NCBI GenBank assembly: GCA_028564705.1
Contig: JAPXFQ010002669.1
Coordinates: forward strand, 1,974,660-2,038,659
Source of the DNA: Apricaphanius iberus
Lineage: Eukaryota; Chordata; Actinopteri; Cyprinodontiformes; Aphaniidae
DNA: 64,000 bases
Reading direction: 5' to 3'
How positions within the stretch are numbered: position 1 is the first letter of the stretch; each line of letters opens with the position of its first letter. The notes under the pieces were generated by a model that ran no database searches, was not told the origin of the DNA, and saw nothing but the letters and a program-made list of their open reading frames with translations. Positions 1 to 11,850 of this stretch are shown here, piece after piece. The position numbers were made by a program, and so were the translations under genes.

Positions 1-3000
1 ATCGTCTCCACCCGTCAGGCCGCGGATCTCACCAGGAGGAGTAAAAAGCTCGCAGAAGAGGAGGAAGAATTGGACAAACAGATTGAGGTGCGAGTTTTTC
101 CTCCCCATCGAACCGATTTCCCTTTTCACTTCGTGTGCCAACATGACCCACATGCATTGCCGCGTGCCCTTCTTTTTTTTTCCACCTCCCTCCAGGCGCT
201 ACCTCAGCTGCTCAAGGAAAGAGACCAGCTAAGGGAGGAGCTGCAGAGGCTGAGGGAGGAAGTGGCCCAAGCCCGGGAGCTCTCGCGCCGAGCCAGGGAG
301 GAGAGGGACGAGGCCAAGGGACAGAGGGAGAGGATGAGAGAGGAGAGGGACAAAGCCAGGGAGGACAAGGAGCGACTGGAGAGCAAGGTGGCCGTGCTGG
401 AGGAGAGATGCGACCGCCTCGGCCGCAGAGTCGGGTACGGCGCTGAGACCTGCAGTGACGGGAACAGAGTGACAAACAATTGGCGCCTTGCCTGTGAAAA
501 ATCAAAGCTTTTAAAGTGGATTTTTTTCCCTTCAGTGAGCTGGAGCAAAAAGGAGACGCAAGAACTTCAGAGCAGGGCAGGAAGAAGCCAGAGACAGCGC
601 CCTCCGACGACGGGATGGACTCACCGCTGCATGTCGAGGAGCTGGATGAGCCACCTCTCTCCTCTGCCCCTGAAAGCCACAGCAGCATCGCCGAGTAAGG
701 AGAGAAAAAAATGCACCTCGCCCACGAGGCCCGTTCCAGCTAAGGAACCAAACTATCTGTGATTGTTTCCAGGTTGCGGCGGTACGTCTCCTCACACGGT
801 GCCTCCATCCAGGAGACCAAGCAGTTCCTGGAGAGGGAGAGAAGTCGACTGACCAAGCGGCAGGCGGCTCTACAGGCAGCACAGACTGGTGCCACCGAGG
901 ACCCCGGCCTCAGGGTGGCGACTGAGGAGAGAATCAGAATCATCGAGCAGGTAAAGAAGAGAGGAGGGTCACACCTAGTAGTGGGTAATATGTAAGGTAA
1001 AAGGTAGAAATGATATCAATTTAGCCAAAGGTAGAGATTTTTTTTCTATACCGCATACCAGGTACGCAGAGATACCGATGTTCAGTGTTTGTCTTCCCAC
1101 AAAATATTGAAACTTTTTATAGTTTGTTTTTCATTTAACGGAAAATAAACCTGTTGAACTGGCTGGCAGCATTTTTAATTCAAATATATGCAGATTTCTT
1201 TTTGTGCGATATTACATATATAAATAAGTAATGAGGCAAGCAAACGATTTAGGACTTTATTTTCACAATATTAAGCTTTTATTTTCTTTAATGTCTTCAT
1301 CTTTATTCATGTTATGAGATTTTTTTTGTTGCATTATTTTGAAAAAAAGAATTGAATATTTTTTAAATGCAGTTTGGGCAATAAATCTTCTATAAATGGC
1401 ACTCTAAAACTTTTTGAAGTTTTTCTGGTGCCAATGTATCTGGAAAATGGGAATGTTCATAAGCAGTCATTCTGATATAATCTGTAAAGAAAAAAAGGAA
1501 TGTCCCGCAACACATATCGTTATCGCACGTGCTTTAGATTATATGCCAGTATAGATCTGAAGACAGAGTCACCCCCACCTGCCTTTGGTAAACTGTTTGG
1601 GTTTGACTGAAGAGATGCGCCGCTAACCGCTCTTTCAGGAGGCCAGAGATGTGGCAGAGCTTCAACGGACCGTTCAGAGGGGAGCGTCCCTGCTGCGCAG
1701 GAAAGAGGAGCAGCTTCAGCAGTTGGAGAGCTCCATAGCTGAGGAGGTCAGGAGACAAAAAAAAAACAAACAAAAAACAACTTTCACTACTGCTAAACGA
1801 ATAGAGCACATATTTACACCATCTCCTCCTTTGCTTATTGTATAAATATTTCTTTCTCAGCTGTTTCGAGTCCAACTGTCGTTAAGAGTATTCATTTGGT
1901 TTCATACGAGTGTGTGTGTGTCCTGTTAGAACGTCAGTCCCAGCTTCTGTTGCTGCATTGTTCATCCAGGCCATGTTTGAGGATTCTTCTCGCCTCACCG
2001 GAGACAGGAAGGTGACGTTTGATGTGACGGAATCGGATGTCAGCAGCACCATGGAGACACCGTACGGGACAGGTGATGCAGGTGACGCATACGCAGCGAA
2101 GCAAAGTGCCTCTAGCGGCCCTTCCTCCCTCTGCCCGTCTTAGGAACCCTGACGTGTGGTAACCTCTGGAGGGAGTGATGCTTTGTCTTCCTTTGTGTGT
2201 TTTCCAGTTCAGAATCCAGAAAACGGTTCAGAAAACCCAATCAGCTCTAAAGATTAACAACAAAATCCTTATTTATGAGTTTTTTTTCCTCATAAGAATA
2301 TGGAATGAGATGACAGATCTCTCTAAATGAGTGAATAACAGTAGAAATCAGATGTTTACATGTACCTTATTTCTCACTGTCTGAAGTTAATTCAGACCAA
2401 ACGTCATTTAGGATTACTAAAACTATTTCTAAATACCACAATAATGAGAGAGAGAATATGTCCGACACTTATTTATATGATCCCAGTCTGTTTAAAGACA
2501 CACTCCATAACTTTGCAGATATTTGCCCTTTATTTGCCCAGGCTTGCGGCGTAACGTCACTGTTATAAAAACAAATCTCTATAGAGCGCTTCTAAAGAAG
2601 CCAGTGTACTGGCGGTTTTACAAGCTCGCCAGCCAAAACATCAAAACGTCAAACTAATGGCGTGTCAGTTGGTAAATCGTCAAACAGTTTTCCCAGCACT
2701 GTATCACATCATCATGCCCAAATAACCCCGGAGCAAGCATTTATGACTTACCAATCCAGTGGCAACACGGCTAGTTCAGCATCTGTACACAGGGGCTGCG
2801 CACACAACACTGAAAAGTTGTAACACTGGGTTTTATAAGGCAATCCTGCTTGCGTAAGTAGCTCTGACCCAAACTGAGCAACAGTTTGACAGAAAAGATC
2901 TGTCACATCAATGAGGGGAATTAACTGTTGTCTGACCTGTGACGTCTTGTGTCTTGCTGCTCTATGAGGCAGCAGGAGGAACATTGGGAAGTGCGCTGTG

Positions 3001-6000
3001 AGCTTTAGGCTTTAACGAGAGGAACAACCTGGTCATTGGTATTCAAGTCACCATCTCCCGAGTCCAAGCCAAACTCAAGTCCCAAGTCTCCAACTCCAAC
3101 AAGATTCGTTCAAGTCAAGTCATTTTCGCCTGAGATCAAGTCAGAAATAAGAGAGCAGGATGTAGATTTTAAGACTAAAACAATGGCAGCCATATGTGGT
3201 TTACTTTGTTGAAATTTAAATTGTATGCTGTGCCCTGTGCTAGAACCAATCTAAAACAGTTGCATTTACAAAACAATAAAATATGATTCAAATAAACGTT
3301 AAAACATTTAATAATTAACGTTTTAACTCTACACTTACAAAGTTTTAGAGAAGCCATTAAATTTGTACAGTAATCTGGTCTAATATAAAAAGCTAACATT
3401 AGCATCGGCTAAATGCTAATTCCAACAATAAAAAAGTATCATGTCTGAGTCAGAGTCCAAGTTAAAGTCTTGATGTTGCAAATCCAAGTGCAAAAAATTG
3501 GCTTGTTTGTCAAGTCAATTCACAAGTCCCCTAAAAGTGACTAAGGACTTGAGTACTTTATCTTTGCTTGCTGCAACTTCCCTTACACAGGGCCACATGC
3601 GGTATGACTCAGGGGTTAACAAGCCTTTTCCTTCTGTGAAGCTCCGGCACCTTTCAGCTCTGATAGTTTTTTAGCTGCTCTTGCAGCCCAGTTTCTTTTC
3701 CTCACTTCTTGTAATAGCGTTTTCTTTGGGGTTGAGAACCTGGCTCAGCTCAGCGTCTAGCTCTGCGGCTTACAGCGGGTGCATCCGTTCGCCCGGTATG
3801 AATCAGAGGTTAACAAGCTATGTCCAGCGCTGAAGCTCCAGCAGCTTTCAGCCCTGTTTCCTTCCCTCGTGTCTTCTGATAGTGTCGTCTTTGGATCTAT
3901 CATGGATCAAGAAACCAAGTTTTTCTTTGTTTTGTTTTTTCAAAACCAAGGGTTTGTTTATATAATTTGGCAGGGTGTAGCTTACTGCCGTAAAGTGAAA
4001 CTTAGTCAGTACTTCTGGGCAGGCGACGCGAGGGAGAAAATTTGCATAGTGCTGTTTTTAGCAGTGGGACGCCCTCAGCCATTGACAGCTCTGGTACCTC
4101 CTGAGGGTTTCTAAAGGAAGGTCTGAATACTTGACCATGTGATATTTCAGTTTTTCTTTTTCTTAATAGATTTGCAAAAAATTCTACATAACTTTTTTTT
4201 CTGTCAAGATGTGGTACTGAGTGTACATTAATGAGGAATAAAATGATTTTTTTTGATTTTAGTAAGATGGCTGCAATGAAACAAAGAGTAAAAAATTTAA
4301 AGAGATATTCAATTCAATTCAGTTTATTTATATAGCGCCATTTCACAACAGATGTCATATCAAGGCACTTTACAAGAAGAGTTATTACAATACAATGTTT
4401 AATGTAGAAATTAAAGAACCACAGAAGATTGCGTCGTGTAATTCTCAGCAATCCCTCATACTGAGCAAGCATGAAGCGACAGTGGGAAGGAAAAACTCCC
4501 TTTTAACAGGAAGAAACCTCCGGCAGAACCAGGCTCAGCACAAGCGGTTATCTGCCGCGACCGTCTGTGGCTTGGAGAATACATAACAGAGACACAGAAA
4601 GAGCAATAGAACTGATGCAGAAGTTTGTTGCAGGACGTGGAGAATTTTCCGTCACTGCAATGCCATCTTAGTCAGGGTCATCAAGCAGGGCTAATCCGGA
4701 GCACCTACTATAATATCATTTCTTCCGCGGCGGTAAGCCGCGACCGGCTCCGGATCTTTACCTGGCTTACATTAATCTATCTCTACCTAGCTACTCTACC
4801 TCTTCCTATCTCTTCCTAACTTTTGACACTCTGCCTGACTACTAACATTAACCTGTCTCTTCCTATCTACCTGTCTAACCTGACTCTAACTACCTATAAA
4901 CATATCTCTAACTGTAAGCTTTGTCAAAGAGGAAAGTTTTTAGCCTAGTTTTAAAGATAGACAAATTGTCTGCTTCACGAACCAACCCTGGGAGCCGGTT
5001 CCATAGGAGGGGAGCCTGATAGCTGAAAGATCTGCCACCCATTCTACTTTTAGAAATCCTAGGAACTACCAGTAAACCTGCAGTCTGAGAGCGAAGGTCT
5101 CTGTTGGGAACATATGGAACAATCAGGTCTCTTATGTATGATGGAGCTAGATTATTAAGGGCTTTATATGTCAGAAGGAGGATCTTGAATTCTATTCTAG
5201 ATTTTACTGGGAGCCAGTGAAGAGAAGCTAAAACAGGGGAAATGTGATCTCTTCTTTTAATATTCATCAGAATCCTATAAATACTTCCTATACCCAATGT
5301 ATTTTTAGAAGGGCTGGGTATGGATTCAAATTTCAAGAATCAATTCTCAAGATTCTCAATGATCCGATTCAATCTGATCTAGTTGGAAATATTTAGTCAG
5401 TGCTATTAAAAACTTTTTTTGAGGTGTTTTTTTAATATGACTGTAATTAAATGACTTAACGCTGGGGGACAGTTTACCAGGAAAAAACTGTATTAACACT
5501 TTCAGAATTAAGACTCAAAATTGCTCCCTGGATTTTTAATTCCAATTTTAGAAGAAAATAGGGCAAACTATGTTAAACAATTAAACCAATTTTTGAACTT
5601 TTGAATCGATTCAATTCTTAGAATTGAATAAGAATCGATTCAGAAACTTTTTTTTTTTTTTTAAACAACCCTAATTCATTTGTGTAAAATATAATCACCA
5701 GAAATTGAACCCTATCCAAGAAATGCTACAAAAATTAACTTTTTAGTAATGAGGAACATTGGAACATTTATACATCTTTCCGACAATTAAAAGTTACAGA
5801 TAGATACCCTGAGGTCTAATGTTTATCCTTAAACTGTGTTAATGTGTTTTTTGTACCTTGGGGAACAGTAATGTAGCCCTTCGGTGCCTCTATTTCTGAC
5901 TGTGTATTATGCAAACTAGTGGAAATAATTCTGCCTGAGGAAACCCCAGATGCTTGCATATTTGACAGTGGACGGAGTTTTGAAAGGGGAAGAAATGCGG

Positions 6001-9000
6001 CAAAGTTCTCCCGGGACGAGATTCGAACCGGGGATAGCTGCGTCGAGGACTGAGGCCTCCACACATGGGGCGTCCCCCCCCATCCACCGGTGCAACCAGT
6101 TGTTAGCTTTGCAGCAGTCGCTAATACTGAGCCAAACCCTATTAGGAGCTGCTGTTTTGCTTGTTTCATGTCTTCACCTTTATCTTTTCCCTTCATCAGG
6201 AAGTCACCCCACCGTCCCAGCCAAAGTCTGGGAATTAGCTGAGTCCCTGCAGCACATCTCAGGCCAGCTCAACAGCGTTCTGCACGCACTGGGCTCGTTG
6301 ACCCAGAGGGACAACAGCTCATCTTACTCCCCTTTCTCTGTGCCGCTGCCTCAGCCTCAGAGGATCGGGACAGAAGCGTGGGGCCGGGCTGCTACCTCAG
6401 CGCCGGTCCTTCCCCAGATGCACGGCCTGGCTCCCAGCTCGTTAGCGCTCCCGCTACCAGAGAGGCTCTCGGACCCGCTCTGGAGCTGGGCACCTCAGAG
6501 CAGCTCCACAGCCACTCCCCTCTTCAGCACCCCCATGAGCAGTGGGCCGACAGCCTCGGGTAAATTGATGAACAGCAGATGGAGCCAGATATTCCCCGGT
6601 AGGTCCAAAGTCTTACCAAAACCTGAAGGATTATACATATAGTCACCACCGTCGGTTCTAAGCAGTTCCTCTGTTCTCCAGGAGCAGCTGGTGAGCCAGT
6701 CGCCTCCAGCACCGCCAGAACCATCTCGTCCTGTCCGTCATACACCCCCATCAGGTACAGACATCTTTTTATCCATACAGTTGATCGGTACTCTACGCCA
6801 ATATTTAAAGTGTGTGTGTGTGTGTGTGTCAGTGAGCAGAGTCGTCAGGTGATGCAGAAATCAGTGGAACTGGACGGTCAGAAGCTGCAGGGGCTGATCG
6901 ACAGTAACAAGAAGTGGCTAAACATGCGCAGGAAGGACCCCAGCATGTATCCTTGCACCACTTAACTTTTTTTTGGTGATATAACTGTTTGTCTTGAAAT
7001 GAATTAATATTTGGTCATTTTATTTAAAAATAGAGACATGGCTCAATTACCTTCTATTTAGATTTTCATTTAAAAAGAAAGGGTGGGAACTTTGTGCACC
7101 TAGAAAAAAGTCCTATTTGGCAATAATTTGGAATTAATAACAGATTATAGCTGATAGTCAGTCCTAGCTATAAGAAAGAGAAAAAAAAAGTAAAAACTAA
7201 TCTTCTTCCACCCAAGAAGGGGTCAGTTTGAGCTTGAATGTTGAATTGTTTGTGTTAAATTGTTTTATTCGAGTCATCCTTTTTCCAAAGGATTCTACAA
7301 TTTACTTCCATACGATTTTCAATTCACTGAATGCAAACAGGGCTAAAATCATACAAACAGGTTCAAGTAGGTATGCATACACCACCCTAAAAATATTTTC
7401 CCCTCCATAAACAGCTTATTGCTGCCATCAGCAAGCCTTTAATCATTCTTCTGGATGGATGTTGGATCCCATCTCTTGGAAGACATGGTAGAACTTGAAA
7501 TCTTATTGGGTTTCAGTCACTAACCCAGCTTTAGATTTTTAATAGGACTGAGGTCTGGGTTTTTCGAAAATACCATTCCAGAGGATGAACATAAATATTT
7601 TAAACTTAGCTGAGGAACTTCGAGACGCGTCAAGATGAAGCTTTCAAAAATCTTGGGGGGTATACTATAAAGCCTTCCAAAAGGGGAGGAGACCCAAAAC
7701 TGGTTCTGGAATAGATGATTCAGGCAAGCACTTAGCTCCTGGAATGTCTCGAAGATGTGTGGAATATGCCAGAAGAAGTGGATATTTGGCAGGAATTGAG
7801 CTCTACCACTTATGATAAAACGAGTGATCCCAGCCAGAATAGATGGCTTATCTGCAACATGCTAAGTGAGATTTACTGAATATGTTTGAAGGTGTGTGTG
7901 TGTACTTGTTTAGGTATTCTATTTAGGACGTTCTCTGCGATATTCATTCGCCTTCTGGGGACCGATGGGGCCTCATGTGGACTAAAGCCTGGTCCAAATA
8001 TGATGGATCGATTTTTTTTTTTTTTTTTTTTTTTTTAGGGTTAAATTACATTTTGGTTAGGAATAAACTGATAACGTTTAGCGTAAAGCTAAGTGCTAAG
8101 GTTAGGCTTAAATGCACTCACTAAAATGACTGGAATTTAATACAAAGTCCTAACCTAGGTATAAATGCTAACTTTTACCTTTGTGTGTGTATATTTGTTG
8201 TGGAATATAGAGAATGTACAGTGGTGCAAAAAGAAGTATTTGGCAGCCATCAATTGTGCAATTTGTCCCACTTAAAAAGAGAAAAGCCTGTAACTTTCAT
8301 CATAGGTATACTTCAACCGTGAGAAACAGACTTTAAAAATAAGAGAAATAAAATTGTTTGATTTAAAACAAAAATTTGTATAATGCCACAGAAAACAAGT
8401 GTTTAGCATCTACAAACGAGCAAGAATTCTGGCCTTCGCAGACCTGCTGCTAATTTAAGCAGCTCATCTATTCTCCCCTCGTTACCAGTATTGGTGGCAC
8501 TTGTTTTAACTTGTCTGAATAAAAGACACCAATGACCTGAAGAGAGCTGGGACCACACTAACAAAAGGTTACTATGTGTAACACACTATGTAATCATCGA
8601 TTAACCTCTTGCTGCGCTCGATGGGTCCTCCTGCTTAAGCCAGCACATGTCCAGGCTAGGGCTGGGACGACGCGTCGACGTAATCGATTACGTCAACACG
8701 TAAAATACGTAGACACAAAAAATGCGCGTCGATGCGTCATGACTTTCAAAACAAACAAGGCGGGACAAAGTAGTGTCAGCATGAGTGAGTCAGTTGACTT
8801 AAATACCTCCATCCGAACTCGCAATTCAAAGGTATGGAACTATTTTTAAATAAAAGGGAGCGATTTTGTCGTCTCCCGGCTTTGCAAAATGGAAAGGCCT
8901 CATCATAAAAACACGACGGCATCCAGGACCAGTTCCAGCAAATGATTAAACACCGTTTAGTTTTCAACTTTTTTACTAACGCTATGTATTTTACCCTATA

Positions 9001-10975
9001 AATTACCCAAACACCCCCACGTAGAGGGCATATACTCGTACACAGCTGCGTCTGGTGTATTTTACTGCTATCTGCTTTGTTGGTTTTTCTTTGTGACCCG
9101 TGTTGGCAGAACGAGTCGGAATGCGCACAGACTGATTATGAGCAAAAGCTGAAAATGTGAGAGAGTGTGAGTGTAAACATGTTTGTTAATAAAGGTAATG
9201 CACTACCTACCCGCTAAACATATCCGTCATGGACATTAATAGAACAATGTTTAAGTGCTTGCAAATGCAAACCGACAACGAACTCTTGTCATGTTTAATA
9301 ATGCCTCATCCTGTTTGAATACTATTTTTTTCTACTTCATGCTTCTCCAGTTTATCGGATTCAAAGTTGCCATCTAAAAACTAGAAAAAAAATTGCTAAA
9401 TTTTATTGTAATGAACAGCGCCTCTCTCTCTCTTGCAAATCTTATGTCAGAAACAAGAGAAAATGCAGAATTTTTTATTTTTTTTTGTGTGTGAATGAAG
9501 AGCACCTTTTTTTGCTTAAAGCGACTGTTAAATTTTTTTTGTTTATATTTTTGGGGGTATTTTCTCTCCTTTATTTATATGGTTTCTTTGCACAACATTT
9601 AACTTCTTGTTAAATGCAACCTCTAACATAAGATTGTACTGATACTACAACTTTTTGGGACTTTTTTTAAGCAATTAAAATATGTTTAAATGAAGAAATT
9701 TTTTATTTCACGGAAATACATAAATTAATCAATAATAAATCAAATAATAGATAAATAACCGATAATCAAATTGAATCAGAATGGAATTGAAAAATTAATC
9801 AGATTATTTGATGCATCGAAAAAATAATCGCTAGATTAATCGATTACAAAAATAATGGTTGTGCCCAGTCCTAGCCCAGGCCTTTCTAAAGTTTACAAGA
9901 AAGCATCTGGATGATCCAGAGGAGGATTGGGAGAATGTTGTGCGCTCTGATGAGACCAAAATAGAACTCTTTGTTATAAACGCCACTTGTGTTTGGATGA
10001 ATGCCAAGTTGCATCCCAAGAACATAATACCCACTGTGAAGCATGGGGGTGGAACGGGGCAGGACGACTGATCCTTATTAAAGATAGGATGAATGTGGCC
10101 CTGTATTTGGACTTTGGGCAAAGATTTTCTTCCAACAGTGAGAGCAGTGAAGGTGAGATGTGGCTGAATCTTCCAGCATGACAATGATCCCCAATAAATC
10201 GCCTCGGCAATAAAGGAGTGGCTACGTAAAAGGCAATTAAAGGTTCTGGAGTGGCCTAGCCAGTCTCCAGACCTCAACCTAATGGAGAATCTGTGGAGTT
10301 TAAAGTCAAAACATCACAGCTCTAGAGAAGATCTGCAAAAATACGAGCTACAGTGTGTGTAATCCTGATAAAGACCTACAGGAAATGTTTGACCTCTGTC
10401 ATTGCCAAACAAGGTTACATTACAAAGTATTAAAGTGATAGTTTACTGGTCAAATACTTCTTTTCTGCACCATTATACAAATCAATTCTTCAGAAATTAT
10501 ACAATTTGAAACATTGTCTCTCACAGTTGAAGTTTGCCTATGATGAAAGCAGACATCTTTCTATGTAGGACAACTTGAACAGTCTGTGGCTGCCATACCT
10601 TTTTTGCCTCACTGTAGATTAGGTTATGAGTCATAGGCAGATATGTTTTTTACAGATCAACAGGTTGCAGCGTCATTCAATTCTGGAAGAAACTAAACCA
10701 TTAAATCATAGTCAGTATGAACTTCCTGCCATTGATGTCGGACTGGAACTGTATAAAGGTTGCCTGTCCATTCCTCAACAGCTCACTTTGGTTTTCTCTC
10801 CTCCTCTGTCCTATAACCGAGCACTCAGCATTAACCACTTCACCTGTGCCGGTCATCGTCTTTAACTCCGCCCTCCAGACCTCTGTTTACTCGCTATCGA
10901 GCCGCTTCCTCTAAGAGCGGACTGCTCCAGCTGGGCCTGGACGATAACAACCAGATCAGAGTCTATCACTACTGA
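1..10975 (+). CDS. cep164: Centrosomal protein of 164 kDa, C-terminal part (ten exons, 5'-partial)
   Basis: CEP164 is a distal-appendage protein of the mother centriole needed for membrane docking at the start of ciliogenesis. Spliced exons are 1-87, 196-434, 536-694, 773-950, 1639-1746, 1970-2072, 6200-6598, 6682-6754, 6833-6946 and 10879-10975. They total 1557 nt in one open frame, with GT-AG introns. The first exons give a highly charged Arg/Glu coiled coil. An LRRYVSSHG block, a [13 protein letters not shown] block, [27 protein letters not shown] and the end [17 protein letters not shown] follow in the same order as in human CEP164, whose C-terminus is LLQLGLDEHNRVKVYRF as I recall it. 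The WW domain and N-terminal half lie upstream of the window. Intron 6 (4.1 kb) and the last intron (3.9 kb) are swollen by transposons. Exon phases agree throughout, so this looks like an intact gene. Confidence 0.93.
1010..1580. mobile_element. Decayed non-autonomous DNA element in cep164 intron 4 (copy of 44019-44619)
   Basis: AT-rich stretch between exons 4 and 5 that matches 44019-44619 in the same orientation. Shared landmarks are the ATTTAGCCAAAGGTA start region, an AACCTGTTGAA block, TTCATCTTTATT, and GCTTTAGATTATAT near the right end. The other copy ends with hAT-like termini and a near-perfect 8-bp target duplication, so this is probably a more eroded copy. Its own ends are not clear. 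Confidence 0.6.
3020..3560. repeat. CAAGTC-rich degenerate repeat
   Basis: Many variants of CAAGTC, GAGTCCAAG and TCAAGTCA occur at both ends of this block (3035-3150 and 3440-3560), with AT-rich sequence between. Blocks like this recur in fish genomes as the ends of an old interspersed element. No coding potential is seen. Confidence 0.5.
3595..3900 (+). repeat. Imperfect tandem duplication, two units of about 195 bp
   Basis: GGTATGACTCAGGGGTTAAC at about 3601 recurs as GGTATGAATCAGAGGTTAAC at about 3796. Both are followed by similar GAAGCTCC-GCA-CTTTCAGC stretches. The two units have diverged considerably. They lie in cep164 intron 6. Confidence 0.6.
4308..5308 (-). mobile_element. L2/Rex1-like LINE, 5'-truncated copy
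   Basis: Read on the minus strand, the open frame has the conserved end of an L2-clade reverse transcriptase. It shows [34 protein letters not shown] and [15 protein letters not shown], the usual order in fish L2/Rex1-type elements. The plus-strand TTTATATAGCGCC and CAAGGCACTTTACAAG near 4320-4380 belong to the 3' UTR of this family. A second copy of that 3' UTR occurs at about 12365-12780. The fingers and palm of the RT are missing. Confidence 0.85.
5309..5677. mobile_element. Short hAT-like non-autonomous element next to the LINE
   Basis: The left end reads AGGGCTGGGTATGGATTC and the right end is complementary to TAGGGTTG. Between them are repeated AATCGATTC and AATTCTTAGAATTGAAT motifs, typical of fish hAT MITEs with AGGGCTGGG-type ends. 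No clean 8-bp duplication was found, so the borders are approximate. Confidence 0.45.
5980..6080 (-). mobile_element. tRNA-derived SINE fragment
   Basis: On the minus strand, GGTTCGAATCTCGTCCC matches an RNA polymerase III B box and T arm. It is followed by ACTTTGCCGCATTTCTTCCC, a body typical of fish tRNA-derived SINEs. The 5' part is too degenerate to fold as a functional tRNA. Confidence 0.55.
6811..6829 (+). repeat. (TG)n repeat abutting a cep164 splice acceptor
   Basis: An uninterrupted TG run ends directly at the CAG acceptor of the exon at 6833-6946. It therefore replaces the usual polypyrimidine tract. Confidence 0.9.
7640..7850 (+). mobile_element. Degenerate RTE-like LINE 3'-end relic
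   Basis: The stretch around CCTGGAATGTCTCGAAGATG and TGCCAGAAGAAGTGGATAT resembles the coding end of fish RTE/Rex3-type LINEs, where a conserved segment runs roughly CTCGGGATTCCCCCGGAAG. The match is weak and there is no long open frame. Confidence 0.3.
8219..10614 (+). mobile_element. Tc1-like transposon split by a hAT insertion
   Basis: Long inverted repeats bracket the element. The left end starts CAGTGGTGCAAAAAGAAGTA and the right end is complementary to CAGTGAGGCAAAAAAGGTAT. They share further blocks such as TTTCATCATAGG for about 200 bp. Both ends abut a TA dinucleotide (8217-8218, 10615-10616), as expected for Tc1/mariner. Transposase remnants include KPAHVQAR before the insertion and [22 protein letters not shown] and KHGGG after it. 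Stops and frameshifts make it inactive. Confidence 0.88.
8657..9873 (+). mobile_element. Non-autonomous hAT element inserted in the Tc1 copy
   Basis: Ends are TAGGGCTGGGACGACGCG and the complement of TAGGACTGGGCACAACC. The flanks GTCCAGGC (8649-8656) and GCCCAGGC (9874-9881) are a one-mismatch 8-bp duplication. Removing the element restores the Tc1 reading KPAHVQAR / LKFTRKHL. Near the left end, [11 protein letters not shown] is a remnant of a BED zinc finger, the N-terminal domain of many hAT transposases. The catalytic domain is missing, so this is a deletion derivative. Confidence 0.85.
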
Positions 10976-11545
10976 GGTCGTAACCCACGGTTCTGTGCTC
11001 ATGTGGCATGTTGCCGACACGGGATGTGAACGTGAATTATTGTTTACAAGGACTTCAAAAGATCTTCAGGGAAGTAACGTCTCCGCTGGGGTGGAGATGG
11101 CTCCTCGGCGGGGTGAAGACTCAGGCTGGTTTACCTTCAGTCAGGTCCAGGCAGGATTTCTCCTAAAACCCAGGTGCTTCACCAGCTTTGCAGGTTGCAT
11201 TAGTCTTTATAGAACTCTTTTTTTGTAAAGGCACTTATGTCAAGTTTTTTAGCAATTTTTTGAACTTTTGCATTAAAATAAAATTACTAGATGTTATTTA
11301 CTTAAAAAATTTAAAAAATAAACTCTCTACTCCTTCCGTGTTTACAGAGCAACAACCCTCTGCTGCAGTCTCATATTTGTGCAAGTGCTGTGTAAATATT
11401 GTATTTTTATTAAATAATTTTTATATGTAATTTAATTTTCTGTTTCTTTCAAAACACCCACACACACAACTAAAAACTTCAAATATATTTAATAAGGATA
11501 AAACCAGGAAACGCAGAAACTCCGATTTAGGGATTTACCAACAAA
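10976..11545 (+). other. cep164 3' UTR and downstream flank
   Basis: No further gene is seen. Two candidate polyadenylation hexamers lie in AT-rich DNA, AATAAA at 11277-11282 and another near 11315, and would give a 3' UTR of about 0.3 kb. Confidence 0.6.
11277..11282 (+). promoter_or_regulatory. Candidate cep164 polyadenylation signal
   Basis: AATAAA lies about 300 bases after the stop codon in an AT-rich region. It is the first canonical hexamer downstream of the coding end. Confidence 0.5.
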
Positions 11546-11789
11546 CACACGTGGACGAACCGTAAATGACTTTAATCTGACAAAAGCAATAAATAAAAAT
11601 TCTGTGAAATTTAACAAATGAAAGGAAGACTTGGCTTTTCAACCATGCTTCAACAGAATTAATAAAAAGTTCATTAGACCGTCTTGGACAAAAATGATGG
11701 CATCTATTGAAAAGACTGAGAAGAATTCAACCAAGGGGACCAGTTAATTTAAGGTGTGTTAGCAATCTTGTAATCTATCAGTGGGCCTG

Positions 11790-11790
<1 letters not shown>

Positions 11791-11835
<45 letters not shown>

Positions 11836-11850
11836 TACATACACACACAG
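11791..11850. repeat. (TA)n(CA)n microsatellite
   Basis: About 30 bases of TA followed by CA/CATA repeats, inside the Tc1-like element. Confidence 0.95.

Larger units (their letters stand above)
2073..6199 (+). other. cep164 intron 6, repeat-filled
   Basis: No coding exon is recognisable in this 4.1 kb. It holds an unassigned stretch (2200-3020), a CAAGTC-rich degenerate repeat (3020-3560), an imperfect tandem duplication (about 3600-3900), a minus-strand LINE (4308-5308), a hAT-like fragment (5309-5677) and a tRNA-derived SINE fragment (about 5980-6080). The next exon starts after CTTCATCAG at 6199. Confidence 0.7.
6947..10878 (+). other. cep164 last intron
   Basis: This intron contains an RTE-type LINE relic (about 7640-7850), a 25-base T tract (8012-8036), a Tc1-like element interrupted by a hAT element (8219-10614), and about 260 bp of unremarkable sequence before the last exon. 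The remaining parts (6950-7640 and 7870-8210) show nothing recognisable. Confidence 0.7.

Noticed and set aside
204..882. Long minus-strand and alternate-frame open frames over the first cep164 exons
   Set aside because: They are shadows of the Glu/Arg-rich coiled-coil coding strand; the plus-strand spliced frame matches CEP164 throughout.
5990..6080. Possible tRNA gene on the minus strand
   Set aside because: Only the B box and T arm are convincing. No proper acceptor or anticodon arms are seen, and a SINE body follows.
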